DNA of 20,231 nt from DASPXY01 sp038227745 (GTDB lineage: Bacteria; Planctomycetota; Planctomycetia; Gemmatales; Gemmataceae). Both the position numbers and the translations under genes were made by a program. Positions within the stretch are counted from its first letter, which is position 1; every line of letters starts with the position of its first letter. Shown here one piece after another: positions 1 to 11,449 of this stretch. The DNA lies in contig JBBRPS010000068.1 in assembly GCA_038227745.1 (NCBI GenBank), forward strand, positions 1-20,231. The letters run 5' to 3'. A model generated the notes under the pieces. It ran no database searches, was not told the DNA's origin, and worked only from the letters and a program-made list of their open reading frames with translations.

Positions 1-45
1 ATGGAGGAGTTTTGCAGGGAAGAGTTCTGGGAAACTCCGAAGTAA
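1..45 (+). CDS. 3' end of an unidentified upstream gene (partial)
   Basis: The window opens in an uninterrupted frame that reads MEEFCREEFWETPK and stops at TAA (43-45). It lies 22 bases before the start of the next + strand gene. The acidic and aromatic composition looks like the tail of a real protein, but only 14 codons are visible, so the product cannot be named. The first codon in the window happens to be ATG; the true start may lie upstream. Confidence 0.35.
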   Translation: MEEFCREEFWETPK

Positions 46-67
46 GCGTCCCCCACGCGAGGCCTCG

Positions 68-535
68 ATGGCACTTCCCGCCCCAGCCACCACCGCTGCC
101 GTGGAGTGGGATGTCCAGACCGTATCCCTCGGAGGGGTGGCCGTCCCGATTGCCCGACTTCAAATCGAGTTGATCTTACCCACGACGGGGCAGCCGACCC
201 CTTTCATCGCTCAAACTGCCTGGCTGGACACGGGCGCCCCTTTGTCGCTGCTCCCCTACCGCATTCAGCAACGCGGGCTGCTCTGGCAGCCGCTCACGGG
301 CATCCAGACGACCTGGAACGGTTTTCCGTGCGACGTCGGCCGTATCGACGTCTGGTTGACGGATCTGGTGACCTCGTCCCGCCAGGGGCCGTTTGCGATG
401 CTCGCGAAGTTCCTATACGCCGAACCGCCCGGATCCCCTCCGCCCTTCTTGATGGGGCTGGAGTTCTTCCTGGCCCATCAAGCCTCTTTCGCACTCGACC
501 CACCCCCCGGACAAGGGGCAATCCGCATCCCGTGA
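68..535 (+). CDS. retropepsin-like aspartyl protease family protein
   Basis: A 155-residue protein with the hallmark of pepsin/retropepsin folds: a hydrophobic-hydrophobic-Asp-Thr-Gly motif (WLDTGAPLSLLP, residues 52-63), with Asp54 as predicted catalytic aspartate. Near the C-terminus a second family-like block, FLMGLEFF (127-134), matches the hydrophobic-Gly segment that closes single-domain retropepsins, which act as dimers. No signal peptide or membrane segment is visible. The start is the ATG at 68, preceded by a purine-rich GAGGC. The gene may be co-transcribed with the gene ending at 45 and is convergent with the restriction operon. What is seen is the DTG motif and fold-like spacing. 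Proteolytic activity and substrate are unknown, and bacterial members of this group are mostly uncharacterised. Confidence 0.6.
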   Translation: MALPAPATTAAVEWDVQTVSLGGVAVPIARLQIELILPTTGQPTPFIAQTAWLDTGAPLSLLPYRIQQRGLLWQPLTGIQTTWNGFPCDVGRIDVWLTDLVTSSRQGPFAMLAKFLYAEPPGSPPPFLMGLEFFLAHQASFALDPPPGQGAIRIP

Positions 536-621
536 ACCGAGGCGACACGCGCGGGCGGCTCGGGTGTCACCCTGCGCGCCGCACGGTTTCACTTCGGACG
601 GATAAGGAGCCAGCTGAGGAG

Positions 622-659
622 CGCAGCTCGATTGACAGTGGTCTGTCAATCGAGCTGCG
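622..659. repeat. REP-like hairpin, 17-bp perfect arms
   Basis: Arms 622-638 and 643-659 are perfect inverted complements around a 4-base loop (TGGT). It lies between the convergent retropepsin-like and hsdR genes. The right arm runs into GAGCTGCGTCCCCTT, the same string that closes the hairpin at 9789-9836, so both appear to be members of one dispersed repeat family. No U-run follows on either strand, so a classical terminator is less likely than a REP/MITE-type mobile repeat, although the position between convergent genes would suit transcript ends. Confidence 0.75.
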
Positions 660-691
660 TCCCCTTATCCCCTTCCTTTATCCCCTCAGGT

Positions 692-4084
<3,393 letters not shown>

Positions 4085-4098
4085 AACAGATTCTCCCT

Positions 4099-4359
4099 TC
4101 AAGGTAGGGGGGGAATTGGCTGAAGCGGCAGCCCACTCCGTGCCCGTTGCCAGTCATCGTCCAGGTCCGTCGGGTGCAACGCCGCCCACTCCAGCACCTT
4201 CTTCAGAACGCTGCGCGGGAGGGAGCCGGTGTACACTTGCGGCGGGGACCACTCGATCAGTGCCTCAGCGCCTCCGTGAAACGCGTGGAAGTGCGGCGGT
4301 AGGTGGTCGGAGTAGTACATATAGATGTCTACGCCGTGGAACTGGCTGATCCGTGGCAT
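4099..4359 (-). CDS. DUF4160 domain protein
   Basis: An 86-residue protein with the DUF4160 signature: an N-terminal MPRISQFHGVDIYMYYSDH, then LPPHFHAFHGGAEALIEW, and a C-terminal helix (LKKVLEWAALHPTDLDDDWQRA) ending in a Pro-rich tail. DUF4160 genes are commonly found directly beside DUF2442 genes. Here the neighbour 14 bases downstream starts with DUF2442, so the pair is preserved but the second partner is fused to HsdR. The function of the family is not known; a toxin-antitoxin-like or DNA-associated role is only speculation. The ATG at 4359 has AAAGGGG about 11 bases upstream. The gene sits between hsdS and hsdR in the same orientation and is probably co-transcribed with them. Confidence 0.85.
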   Translation of the reverse strand: MPRISQFHGVDIYMYYSDHLPPHFHAFHGGAEALIEWSPPQVYTGSLPRSVLKKVLEWAALHPTDLDDDWQRARSGLPLQPIPPLP

Positions 4360-4476
4360 CGCCGAACTACCCCTTTATTCTACCTCGTCGGTTGAAGTCG
4401 GACCATCCGCGTCGGTGATTCTCCAGGTGAACCAGCTGTTCCCATGCACGATACGCCCAAGGCTAACGCGCGTTGC

Positions 4477-5793
4477 TCACACCGCCCTCCCCACGATCCG
4501 CTCGGCGTCCGGCACCCGCAGTTCGCCCGAGATCAGCTTCGGCAGCAGGGCGTCCCGCAGGGCGGCGAGGGTTGCAGACTGCTGAAGGCTATTCTGCTTC
4601 TGCACGTAGACCGGCCCAACAGTCTTAGCGAAGATGTCTAGCAGTCGCGGCGGCGGAACGACAAGCCGAATCGACTGGAGATGCCCCTTTGTTACCGCCT
4701 CCCGGGTTGCCCCGGCGTTGAAGCCGATAAGATGATTCTTCATCTCTTGGCGAACAAGGTGCAGGTGAAGAAAACGAGAGGGTACATCAGACTTTGCGCG
4801 AATTCGAGCTACATGCTGATTCACTCGCGCTGGGAGTACGGCAGGATCGACCACGCAACTCCTCAGTATTGAAGCACCTGTGATGTTGAACAATATGTCC
4901 TCTGGCTCCAATGTCACACCATCGAGCGCAGCCGCTGCGTCCGGAGTAATTCGGACGAGTCCTTCCCAACGGAACTCGTAGTCGTAGACGTTCTGGCTAC
5001 GAACCAACGCGATCCCCTCCTTAACGTAGACTTTGTCTCCGCCTCGCGGTGTTGCGCCGCTTCCGATCTTTAAGGTGAGGTCCTCAAGCCTCTTCAAGTG
5101 CCACCCCTTGGGAATCTCCCCCAGTTCGGAGTTCTCGAAAGTGGCAGGAAAGAGGGCGGCGAGGTGGGGGGCGAGGCCGTGCGGCGTTCGGCCGGCGGCT
5201 TTGGCGCGGACGGGGTCGAAGTCCACGAACCAGCTCTGGAAGATCGCACGCGCCAACCCCTCCAGCGTGCGGTTCATCCGCCGGTTCAACTCGATCTTGT
5301 CGTCCAACGCTCCCATGATGCAGGCGATGGCCTGCTGCACATCGAGCGGAGGCATCGGCAACAAGAGCGCGCCAAATGTATCCCGTGAAAGGCTTGGGTT
5401 CGACGTGCCGTCTTTCAAATGGTTTAGGCCGATGTACTTGACCAGATGATAGAAATACTTGAGGTCGATATCAGGACGTTTCAGGGTTACATAGTAGGCA
5501 GTGTCGATCACCCAGAAGTCCGAATCGCACCATTCGACCCCTAACGGCCCCTGACCTTTTCGTCCAAGGATGACCCCCGGCCCGTTGACTAACGGCGAGT
5601 CATGCCATCCGCATCGACCGTTTGTGCCATAAACTGGTATGCGACCTGCGTTCCTTTCGCCATCACGCAGAGCCTTCCCGTAGTTAAGTAAGACTTTCTC
5701 GCTAGCTTTCACTAGCGGCCACGGCCACTTGGTTTTCAGGGAGAAGCCGCGAGGGTACAAACCGCCTTTCTGATGTGTTAAATCACCCCCCAT
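4477..5793 (-). CDS. hsdS: type I restriction enzyme specificity subunit S
   Basis: DNA-recognition subunit of the type I system, 438 residues from the proposed start. Target recognition domain 1 spans about 20-150. A central conserved helix follows (PPLDVQQAIACIMGALDDKIELNRRMNRTLE, split across about 148-178). TRD2 begins GEIPKGW (225-231) and ends in LVVPPP. A second conserved helix carries the usual ending ALRDALLPKLISGEL (411-425). The track-length start at GTG 5853 overlaps the rhuM-like stop, but its first 20 codons are an out-of-frame copy of the hsdM 3' end. ATG 5793, with SD GGAGGA 8 bases upstream, is therefore preferred. The two TRDs predict a bipartite asymmetric target that cannot be read from the sequence. 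Confidence 0.92.
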   Translation of the reverse strand: MGGDLTHQKGGLYPRGFSLKTKWPWPLVKASEKVLLNYGKALRDGERNAGRIPVYGTNGRCGWHDSPLVNGPGVILGRKGQGPLGVEWCDSDFWVIDTAYYVTLKRPDIDLKYFYHLVKYIGLNHLKDGTSNPSLSRDTFGALLLPMPPLDVQQAIACIMGALDDKIELNRRMNRTLEGLARAIFQSWFVDFDPVRAKAAGRTPHGLAPHLAALFPATFENSELGEIPKGWHLKRLEDLTLKIGSGATPRGGDKVYVKEGIALVRSQNVYDYEFRWEGLVRITPDAAAALDGVTLEPEDILFNITGASILRSCVVDPAVLPARVNQHVARIRAKSDVPSRFLHLHLVRQEMKNHLIGFNAGATREAVTKGHLQSIRLVVPPPRLLDIFAKTVGPVYVQKQNSLQQSATLAALRDALLPKLISGELRVPDAERIVGRAV

Positions 5794-5801
5794 ATCCGAT
5801 G

Positions 5802-5851
5802 TCCTCCAGATTGGCCCAGATGAGCTGGTCGAGTTGGGCGGATTGCTTGTC
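5802..5851 (-). repeat. second, decayed copy of the hsdM 3' end
   Basis: On the minus strand this stretch encodes, in a frame used by no current gene, SAQLDQLIWANLEDIGYGG followed by a stop. It matches the true C-terminus of HsdM (LDKLIWANLEDLG), and about 42 of 50 bases agree with 6961-7010. It retains the GGAGGA ribosome-binding site for hsdS. The simplest reading is that hsdM originally ended here, overlapping hsdS, before the rhuM-like gene entered. Confidence 0.8.
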
Positions 5852-6929
5852 ACTTGCCATCAGCCGCCCCCTTGTCTTTGCGTTTGCGGCCCCGAGGCTT
5901 CTTCGGCGGCGGCGTTGTCTGTTCGAGCCGCTTGACCTCGTCAACGACTTCATCGAAGTGCTGATCGACCGGGGCCGGCAGTGCCGCCCGGGCCTGGCGG
6001 AACGTCTCGAACTCGGCCTCGGCCTTCGCCACCGCGGATTCGTGCGAGATTTTGCCGGCGTGGGTGAGAATGTCGCGGTCGCTCAGGCGGATGAAGGCGT
6101 CGAGCTTGGCGACCCAGTCCCGCATGTACATGGGCTTGCGGCTGTGGGCCTGGAGTTCGGCGAAGTCGAGGTAGGCCGAGACGATCAGGTTCAGAGCCTG
6201 GATTTCGTCTGGCGTCAGGTAATTCTTGGCGATGCTCACGTCGGCCTTGCGCGGCCGAGCGCCGGCCCAACTGGTCAGCCCCATGTTCGGCTTGCCGGCG
6301 TCGGCGCGTGCCTGCACCACCTCGGCGGCGGTCTGCCCGTGGGCCGCCCAGTGCATCTTGTTCTGCACGGTCTTGGAAAAAAAGCTGCGAAGCTTCCGCC
6401 CTGGAGTCGTAGTCGATGCTCGTGGCGTAGATGTCGAGGACTTTTCGCCAAAAAACGCGCTCGGAGGAGCGGATGTCGCGGATGCGGTCGAGCAGTTCGT
6501 CGAAGTAGCCGCCGCCGCCCGCCTTCTTGAGCCGGTCGTCGTCCAGGGTGAAACCCTTGACGATGTATTCGCGGAGCCGTTGCGTGGCCCAGATGCGGAA
6601 CTGGGTGCCCTGGAACGACTTGACGCGGTAGCCGACCGAGATGATGACGTCGAGGTTGTAGTGCTTGACGGATCGCTGGACCTGTCGTTCCCCCTCGGAT
6701 CGAACTTGTAAGTATTCCTTACACGTTGCCGCTTCGGCGAGTTCGCCTTCTTCGTAAAGCGATGCAATATGCATCGTTATGTTCTGAGGGGTGGTCTGGA
6801 ACAAATCTGCCATGTCGCGTTGCGACAGCCAGACGGTTTCCCCTTCGACGCGGACCTGAATGCGCGTTTGGCCATCATCGGTCTGGTAAAAAAGAAATTC
6901 CCCGGAGTTGGCCGGGACGAGTTCTCTAC

Positions 6930-6933
<4 letters not shown>
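5850..6933 (-). pseudogene. RhuM-family protein gene interrupted by one frameshift
   Basis: Two overlapping frames together make one RhuM-family protein of about 360 residues. The first frame, from ATG 6933, holds the N-terminal winged-helix-like part (VRVEGETVWLSQRDMADLFQ) and the central KHYNLDVIISVGYRVKS and LREYIVKGF motifs as far as DSRAEASQLFF. The second frame continues as KTVQNKMHWAAHGQTAAEV and runs to TGA at 5850. The shift falls at a run of seven A on the + strand (6377-6383; T7 in the mRNA), where one base too many is present. The ATG overlaps the hsdM stop (ATGA) and has SD AAAGGAG 7 bases upstream. RhuM genes are frequent passengers in type I restriction operons; their molecular role is unsettled. 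Sequencing error, slippage-based expression or true decay are all possible. Confidence 0.85.
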
Positions 6934-8558
<1,625 letters not shown>

Positions 8559-8808
8559 GGATCGGTCACAGCCGCTGGGAAGGTGGTGGTCATGAAGACG
8601 GGCAGGGGGATCCACCCCGTTGGACAGGCCGGCGATCTCCCACCGTCTTCCCGGCCTTATAGATACGCGACCCAGCGGACGCGGACAGAGGGCGGAGGGA
8701 AATCGGGGTCACGTTTCGGCTGCGGCGAGCGACCGTGCGGCGTGGCGCCAAAGGGGATAGGCCGCCGGTTCCTCCTGCGGCACCCGCTTGATCCGCCGTC
8801 CCCCGTGC

Positions 8809-9687
8809 CTACCCGGCCTCGCGGAGCATGGTGGCCATCTCCCGGATGTGCTCCGGCGTCGTGCCGCAACAGCCCCCGACCATCACCGCCCCTGCCGTGC
8901 GCAATTCCGCCAGCCCGGCAGCCATCTTCCTCGGCTGATGAGGATACACGAAGCCTTCTTCGGTCCTCGTCGGGGTGCCGGCGTTCGGCCGGGCGAACAG
9001 CGGCAGGCTCGTCACACGCTGGTAGCGGCGGACGATCTCGGCGCAGTCCGCGACGCCGATTTCGCGCCCGCAGTTGACGCCGACCGCCACGGCGCCCAGC
9101 GCCTCCCCCTGTCGTGCGCCCTCCTCCGGGGACAGTCCCGTGAAAGTGCGCAGCTCGCCGTCCGGGGTGCGCAGGTAGGTCAGCGACAGCAGCACGGGCG
9201 GGTGCCGCGGGCCGACTTCCGCACGCACGGCGGGCAACACGGCCCGCAGCGTTTCCCCGTCCGAACACGTCTCGATCAGGATGCCGTCCGCGGCGCACAG
9301 CGGCCGCACCAGCTCGCGCGTGACGTGGAGTTGCGGTTGCTCGACGGGGCCGATATCCGCCAGCACGAAGCGCTCCGGTCCGGCGGCGCGGGCAAGCGCG
9401 ACCCCGGCGCCGAGGATGGCGTCGAGTCGATCCGCGCAGCCGTGACGAGCCAGCGCCGCCGGGTTGGCCTGAAAGGTGTTGGTCAGAAGGCAGACCGCCC
9501 CCGCGTCAGCGTAGGCGCGGTGGATTGCCGCGATGCGCTCGGGGTGGGTCAGGTTCCACAGCTCATAACACGCGCCTGATTCGATCCCTGCGCGCTGCAG
9601 TTGCGTACCCATCGCGCCGTCCATGAGCAGGACACGGCCGGAGTGTAGGGCTTGCAGGAAGTCGGGCATGGCGACAACCCGGCTCAC
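8809..9687 (-). CDS. homocysteine S-methyltransferase family protein
   Basis: A 292-residue zinc-dependent methyltransferase barrel of the MmuM/BHMT type, transferring a methyl group to homocysteine or a related thiol or selenol. Diagnostic features are LLMDGAMGTQLQ (20-31), TNTFQANP (69-76), and the zinc ligands Cys206 (GVNCG) and Cys273-Cys274 (GGCCGTTPEHI). It is a stand-alone barrel without the MetH cobalamin modules. GTG 9687 is preceded by GAAGGGTGG; ATG 9669 is an alternative start that removes six residues. A paralogue about 70 percent identical over the visible part lies at the right edge of the window in the same orientation. The methyl donor (S-methylmethionine, SAM or betaine) cannot be decided. 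Confidence 0.87.
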   Translation of the reverse strand: MSRVVAMPDFLQALHSGRVLLMDGAMGTQLQRAGIESGACYELWNLTHPERIAAIHRAYADAGAVCLLTNTFQANPAALARHGCADRLDAILGAGVALARAAGPERFVLADIGPVEQPQLHVTRELVRPLCAADGILIETCSDGETLRAVLPAVRAEVGPRHPPVLLSLTYLRTPDGELRTFTGLSPEEGARQGEALGAVAVGVNCGREIGVADCAEIVRRYQRVTSLPLFARPNAGTPTRTEEGFVYPHQPRKMAAGLAELRTAGAVMVGGCCGTTPEHIREMATMLREAG

Positions 9688-9763
9688 TCGCCACCCTTCG
9701 TCCCCGGCACGGTCATCGGCACCGGGGCCGGCGACGGCGGCAGCGAACCCACCACTGGCGCCG

Positions 9764-9797
9764 AAGGGCAGAAGGGGACGAAGGGCAGAAGGGGACG
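9764..9797. repeat. 17-bp perfect tandem duplication
   Basis: AAGGGCAGAAGGGGACG occurs twice head to tail (9764-9780 and 9781-9797), running into the left arm of the next hairpin. It is probably a replication-slippage duplication of the hairpin's left flank. Confidence 0.8.
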
Positions 9798-9836
9798 CAG
9801 CTCATTCCCAACTTTGGGAATGAGCTGCGTCCCCTT
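9789..9836. repeat. REP-like hairpin, 23-bp perfect arms
   Basis: Arms 9789-9811 and 9814-9836 are perfect inverted complements separated by two bases. The right arm ends GAGCTGCGTCCCCTT, shared with the hairpin at 622-659, and a pyrimidine-rich tract (CCCTTCTTTTCCCTT) follows. It lies downstream of the Rrf2 gene and upstream of the homocysteine methyltransferase gene, so it may also end the Rrf2 transcript. Confidence 0.8.
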
Positions 9837-9872
9837 TTCCCTTCTTTTCCCTTCGGCCGGCCGGAACGATGA

Positions 9873-10310
9873 TCAAGGCCGCGTCGTGTTATCAAGTTCA
9901 CACAGCGGCGGGACTTCCCTCGGCTGGTTCAAGACCTGGGCGATGGTAACCCGGGCAAAAGCCCTCTCCATCGCCGCATAAGCCTCGTCGAGTTCCCGGT
10001 GCAGCGGGCAAAGGTTGGTATGGGTCTTCAGCCCGAGAGGGCAACGGCGCAGCCGGGTGATTGGTTCGACGGCGCTGACCACGTCTAGGATGGACAGTTC
10101 TTCCGGCGACCGCAGCAGTGCGTAGCCACCGCCCGGGCCAGATTGTGAGCGCACGAGGCCAGCCCGTACCAGGGCCTGCAGAACTTTGTGGGCATAGCGG
10201 CGCGGCACGCGGGTATCCTTGGCGATCTGCTCCGCAGAGTAGGACCGCTGAAGGTCACGGGCCAGCACTACCACCGCCCGCAGGGCGTATTCGGCAGTCT
10301 TCGGGATCAT
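9873..10310 (-). CDS. Rrf2-family transcriptional regulator
   Basis: A 145-residue winged-helix regulator of the Rrf2 family (IscR, NsrR, CymR relatives). The N-terminal DNA-binding part contains KTAEYALRAVVVLA (4-17), SAEQIAKDTRVP (25-36) and the wing SGPGGGYAL (57-65). The cluster or sensor region carries Cys90 and Cys101 in RRCPLGLKTHTNLCPLH, plus a Cys near the C-terminus. The arrangement is compatible with an Fe-S cluster but does not by itself distinguish an NO, iron or thiol sensor. The start is ATG 10310 with SD GGAGGT 7 bases upstream; the in-frame TTG at 10325 is rejected. It is divergent from the 10490-18199 gene set and shares an overlapping promoter region with it, so it is probably both autoregulated and the regulator of that set. 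Confidence 0.93.
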   Translation of the reverse strand: MIPKTAEYALRAVVVLARDLQRSYSAEQIAKDTRVPRRYAHKVLQALVRAGLVRSQSGPGGGYALLRSPEELSILDVVSAVEPITRLRRCPLGLKTHTNLCPLHRELDEAYAAMERAFARVTIAQVLNQPREVPPLCELDNTTRP

Positions 10311-10334
10311 TGCCAGCACCTCCAAACAAATTAC

Positions 10335-10363
10335 ATTCTACCCCTTGACGTACAGAATTGCAA
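10335..10363 (-). promoter_or_regulatory. promoter of the Rrf2 gene
   Basis: On the minus strand, a -35 TTGCAA (10358-10363) and a -10 TAGAAT (10335-10340) are separated by 17 bases. The box is just upstream of the GGAGGT/ATG of the Rrf2 gene and overlaps the rightward promoter. Confidence 0.6.
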
Positions 10364-10372
10364 GGCTACAAT
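10345..10372 (+). promoter_or_regulatory. promoter of the rightward gene set
   Basis: A -35 TTGACG (10345-10350) and a -10 TACAAT (10367-10372) with 16-base spacing make a near-consensus sigma-70-type promoter reading toward 10490. The predicted transcript start is near 10380. Confidence 0.7.
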
Positions 10373-10380
10373 AATTGTAG
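10366..10380. promoter_or_regulatory. palindromic operator candidate (CTACAAT-A-ATTGTAG)
   Basis: A perfect 7-1-7 palindrome covers the -10 box of the rightward promoter and lies immediately upstream of the -35 of the Rrf2 promoter. A dimeric regulator bound here would block rightward transcription. Assignment to the adjacent Rrf2 protein is inferred from position. Confidence 0.6.
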
Positions 10381-10489
10381 ACATGGAGGTGCAGATTTAA
10401 GGCCGCAGATAAGGGATTAGGGCCGCTGGCCAGATGAAAGCGGTCAAGGCGGCTCCGGCACACAGGCAACATCAAGAAGGCGGTGCATC

Positions 10490-11029
10490 ATGGCGACGAA
10501 TTGGAGTCAGGAAAAAAACTGCGAGGGATCGACACAGGTGGGACGGGAAGCCGAGCGCTCTCCGCGCGTCCAAACGAAATCGCTTGTGCCCAGATCGCTC
10601 CCAACCGCTGGCTATGTCAAATGGAAGATGTGTTTCGTTGGCTGGGACGTGATGCTCGCCGTGCTGGCGGGAGTGATGATCTTTTTTACCCTTAATGTTG
10701 CAAGCTTTGGCGTCCTCGGCGCCGCCGTGACCGTCGCTACCATCGTGGCTGCGGTCGGTTTGGGGCACTACCTCTTATGGGGACGTCTATTCGCACAGGG
10801 AGTGGCGCGAGACAGGCAGCGATTTCAAGATCAAGGCCGCCGACCCGAAACCAGCCAAACAGAGCCGCCCGACGAGTTTTTTCTGGAACTCAATGATCGG
10901 GAACGAATGGAGTTGTTGCAACTCCTGGAGCATTCCTTGGTGGCGGCAACGGAAGGGCGAGGGGAAAGCGACGACGGTACGGCAATTCGTCGAAAGTTGC
11001 AGGATAATATCCGCATGTTCGGCGCTTGA
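10490..11029 (+). CDS. small two-helix membrane protein, unknown function
   Basis: A 179-residue protein that I do not recognise. Residues 1-48 are hydrophilic. Two membrane helices follow, about 54-71 (MLAVLAGVMIFFTLNV) and 74-96 (VLGAAVTVATIVAAVGLGHYLL), separated by a short turn. Residues 98-179 form a basic-then-acidic cytoplasmic-type tail, including FFLELNDRERMELLQLLEHSL, which is likely helical. The start is the ATG at 10490 with a weak AAGGCGG upstream. It is the first gene after the divergent promoter, about 110 bases from the predicted transcript start, so it is probably membrane-associated and co-regulated with the downstream redox genes. Low similarity to anything I can name. Confidence 0.65.
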   Translation: MATNWSQEKNCEGSTQVGREAERSPRVQTKSLVPRSLPTAGYVKWKMCFVGWDVMLAVLAGVMIFFTLNVASFGVLGAAVTVATIVAAVGLGHYLLWGRLFAQGVARDRQRFQDQGRRPETSQTEPPDEFFLELNDRERMELLQLLEHSLVAATEGRGESDDGTAIRRKLQDNIRMFGA

Positions 11030-11069
11030 CGTCGGTTTGAAAATCTCATTAATTTGAAGGAGGTGGATC

Positions 11070-11423
11070 ATGACAACACGACAGGAACCTGCTGCCCAGG
11101 ATCTGCGAATCGGTGCCGATGAGGTCAAGGCTCGCCTGGCAGCAGGCGAAACGGCCACGCTGTTAGATGTCCGAAACGATAGGCCTTGGGAAACGAGTGC
11201 GGTCAAGATCGCCGGGGCCATCCGCATCCAACCGGCCGACTGGTATATCGACTCTTCTTGGCCGAAAGACCGCCTCACCGTTGTGTACTGAACCTGACCT
11301 CGGGAAAACAATAGCGCCCGTGCGGCGCAATGGCTCCGTGAGCAGGGTTTTCAAGAGGCGTATGCCCTGAAGGGCGGGTTCGACGCCTGGCAGGCGATCG
11401 GCGGTCGCGTCGAGCCGAAGTAA
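11070..11423 (+). CDS. rhodanese-domain protein, predicted di-selenocysteine (U-X-U) selenoprotein
   Basis: A 117-residue single-domain rhodanese (sulfurtransferase) whose frame contains two TGA codons, at 11289-11291 (codon 74) and 11295-11297 (codon 76). Before them come IGADEVKARLAAGE and LLDVRNDRPWETSAVKIAGAI. After them the same frame continues PRENNSARAAQWLREQGF and YALKGGFDAW to TAA at 11421. Family members have Tyr-Cys-X-Cys-Pro at this point, so both TGAs fall exactly on the two active-site cysteines (Tyr-U-Thr-U-Pro). There is no frameshift and no other lesion, and a strong SD (GAAGGAGGTGG) precedes the ATG. A SECIS-like hairpin follows at 11314-11328. A conventional caller stops at codon 73 and misses the C-terminal 44 residues. 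Independent double nonsense mutation at exactly these two codons is possible but much less likely. Confidence 0.82.
11314..11328 (+). promoter_or_regulatory. candidate bacterial SECIS hairpin
   Basis: GCGCC (11314-11318) pairs perfectly with GGCGC (11324-11328) around loop CGTGC. The loop begins 21 bases after the second TGA and 27 after the first, and its second base is G. This fits the loose bacterial SECIS description (short apical loop with an early G, roughly 16-37 bases from the UGA). A 5-bp stem is modest; lower flanks may add pairs. Confidence 0.5.
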
Positions 11424-11449
11424 GGTTCTTCGCCAGAAACGAGGAGACT

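Noticed and set aside
5793..5853. GTG 5853 as the hsdS start
   Set aside because: Its first 20 codons are the out-of-frame remnant of the hsdM end, and ATG 5793 has a far better ribosome-binding site.
10382..10399. A five-codon ORF (MEVQI) right after the predicted transcript start, as a possible leader peptide
   Set aside because: Too short, with no regulatory codon pattern and no attenuator hairpin after it; it may be chance.
10434..10652. A 72-codon + strand ORF ahead of the membrane protein
   Set aside because: It overlaps the start of the 10490 gene in another frame, is Arg-rich and matches nothing; a shadow frame.
11289..11297. Treating the rhodanese as a simple nonsense pseudogene
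   Set aside because: Both stops are TGA and both sit exactly on the two active-site Cys positions of an otherwise intact frame, followed by a suitably spaced hairpin; recoding explains this better.
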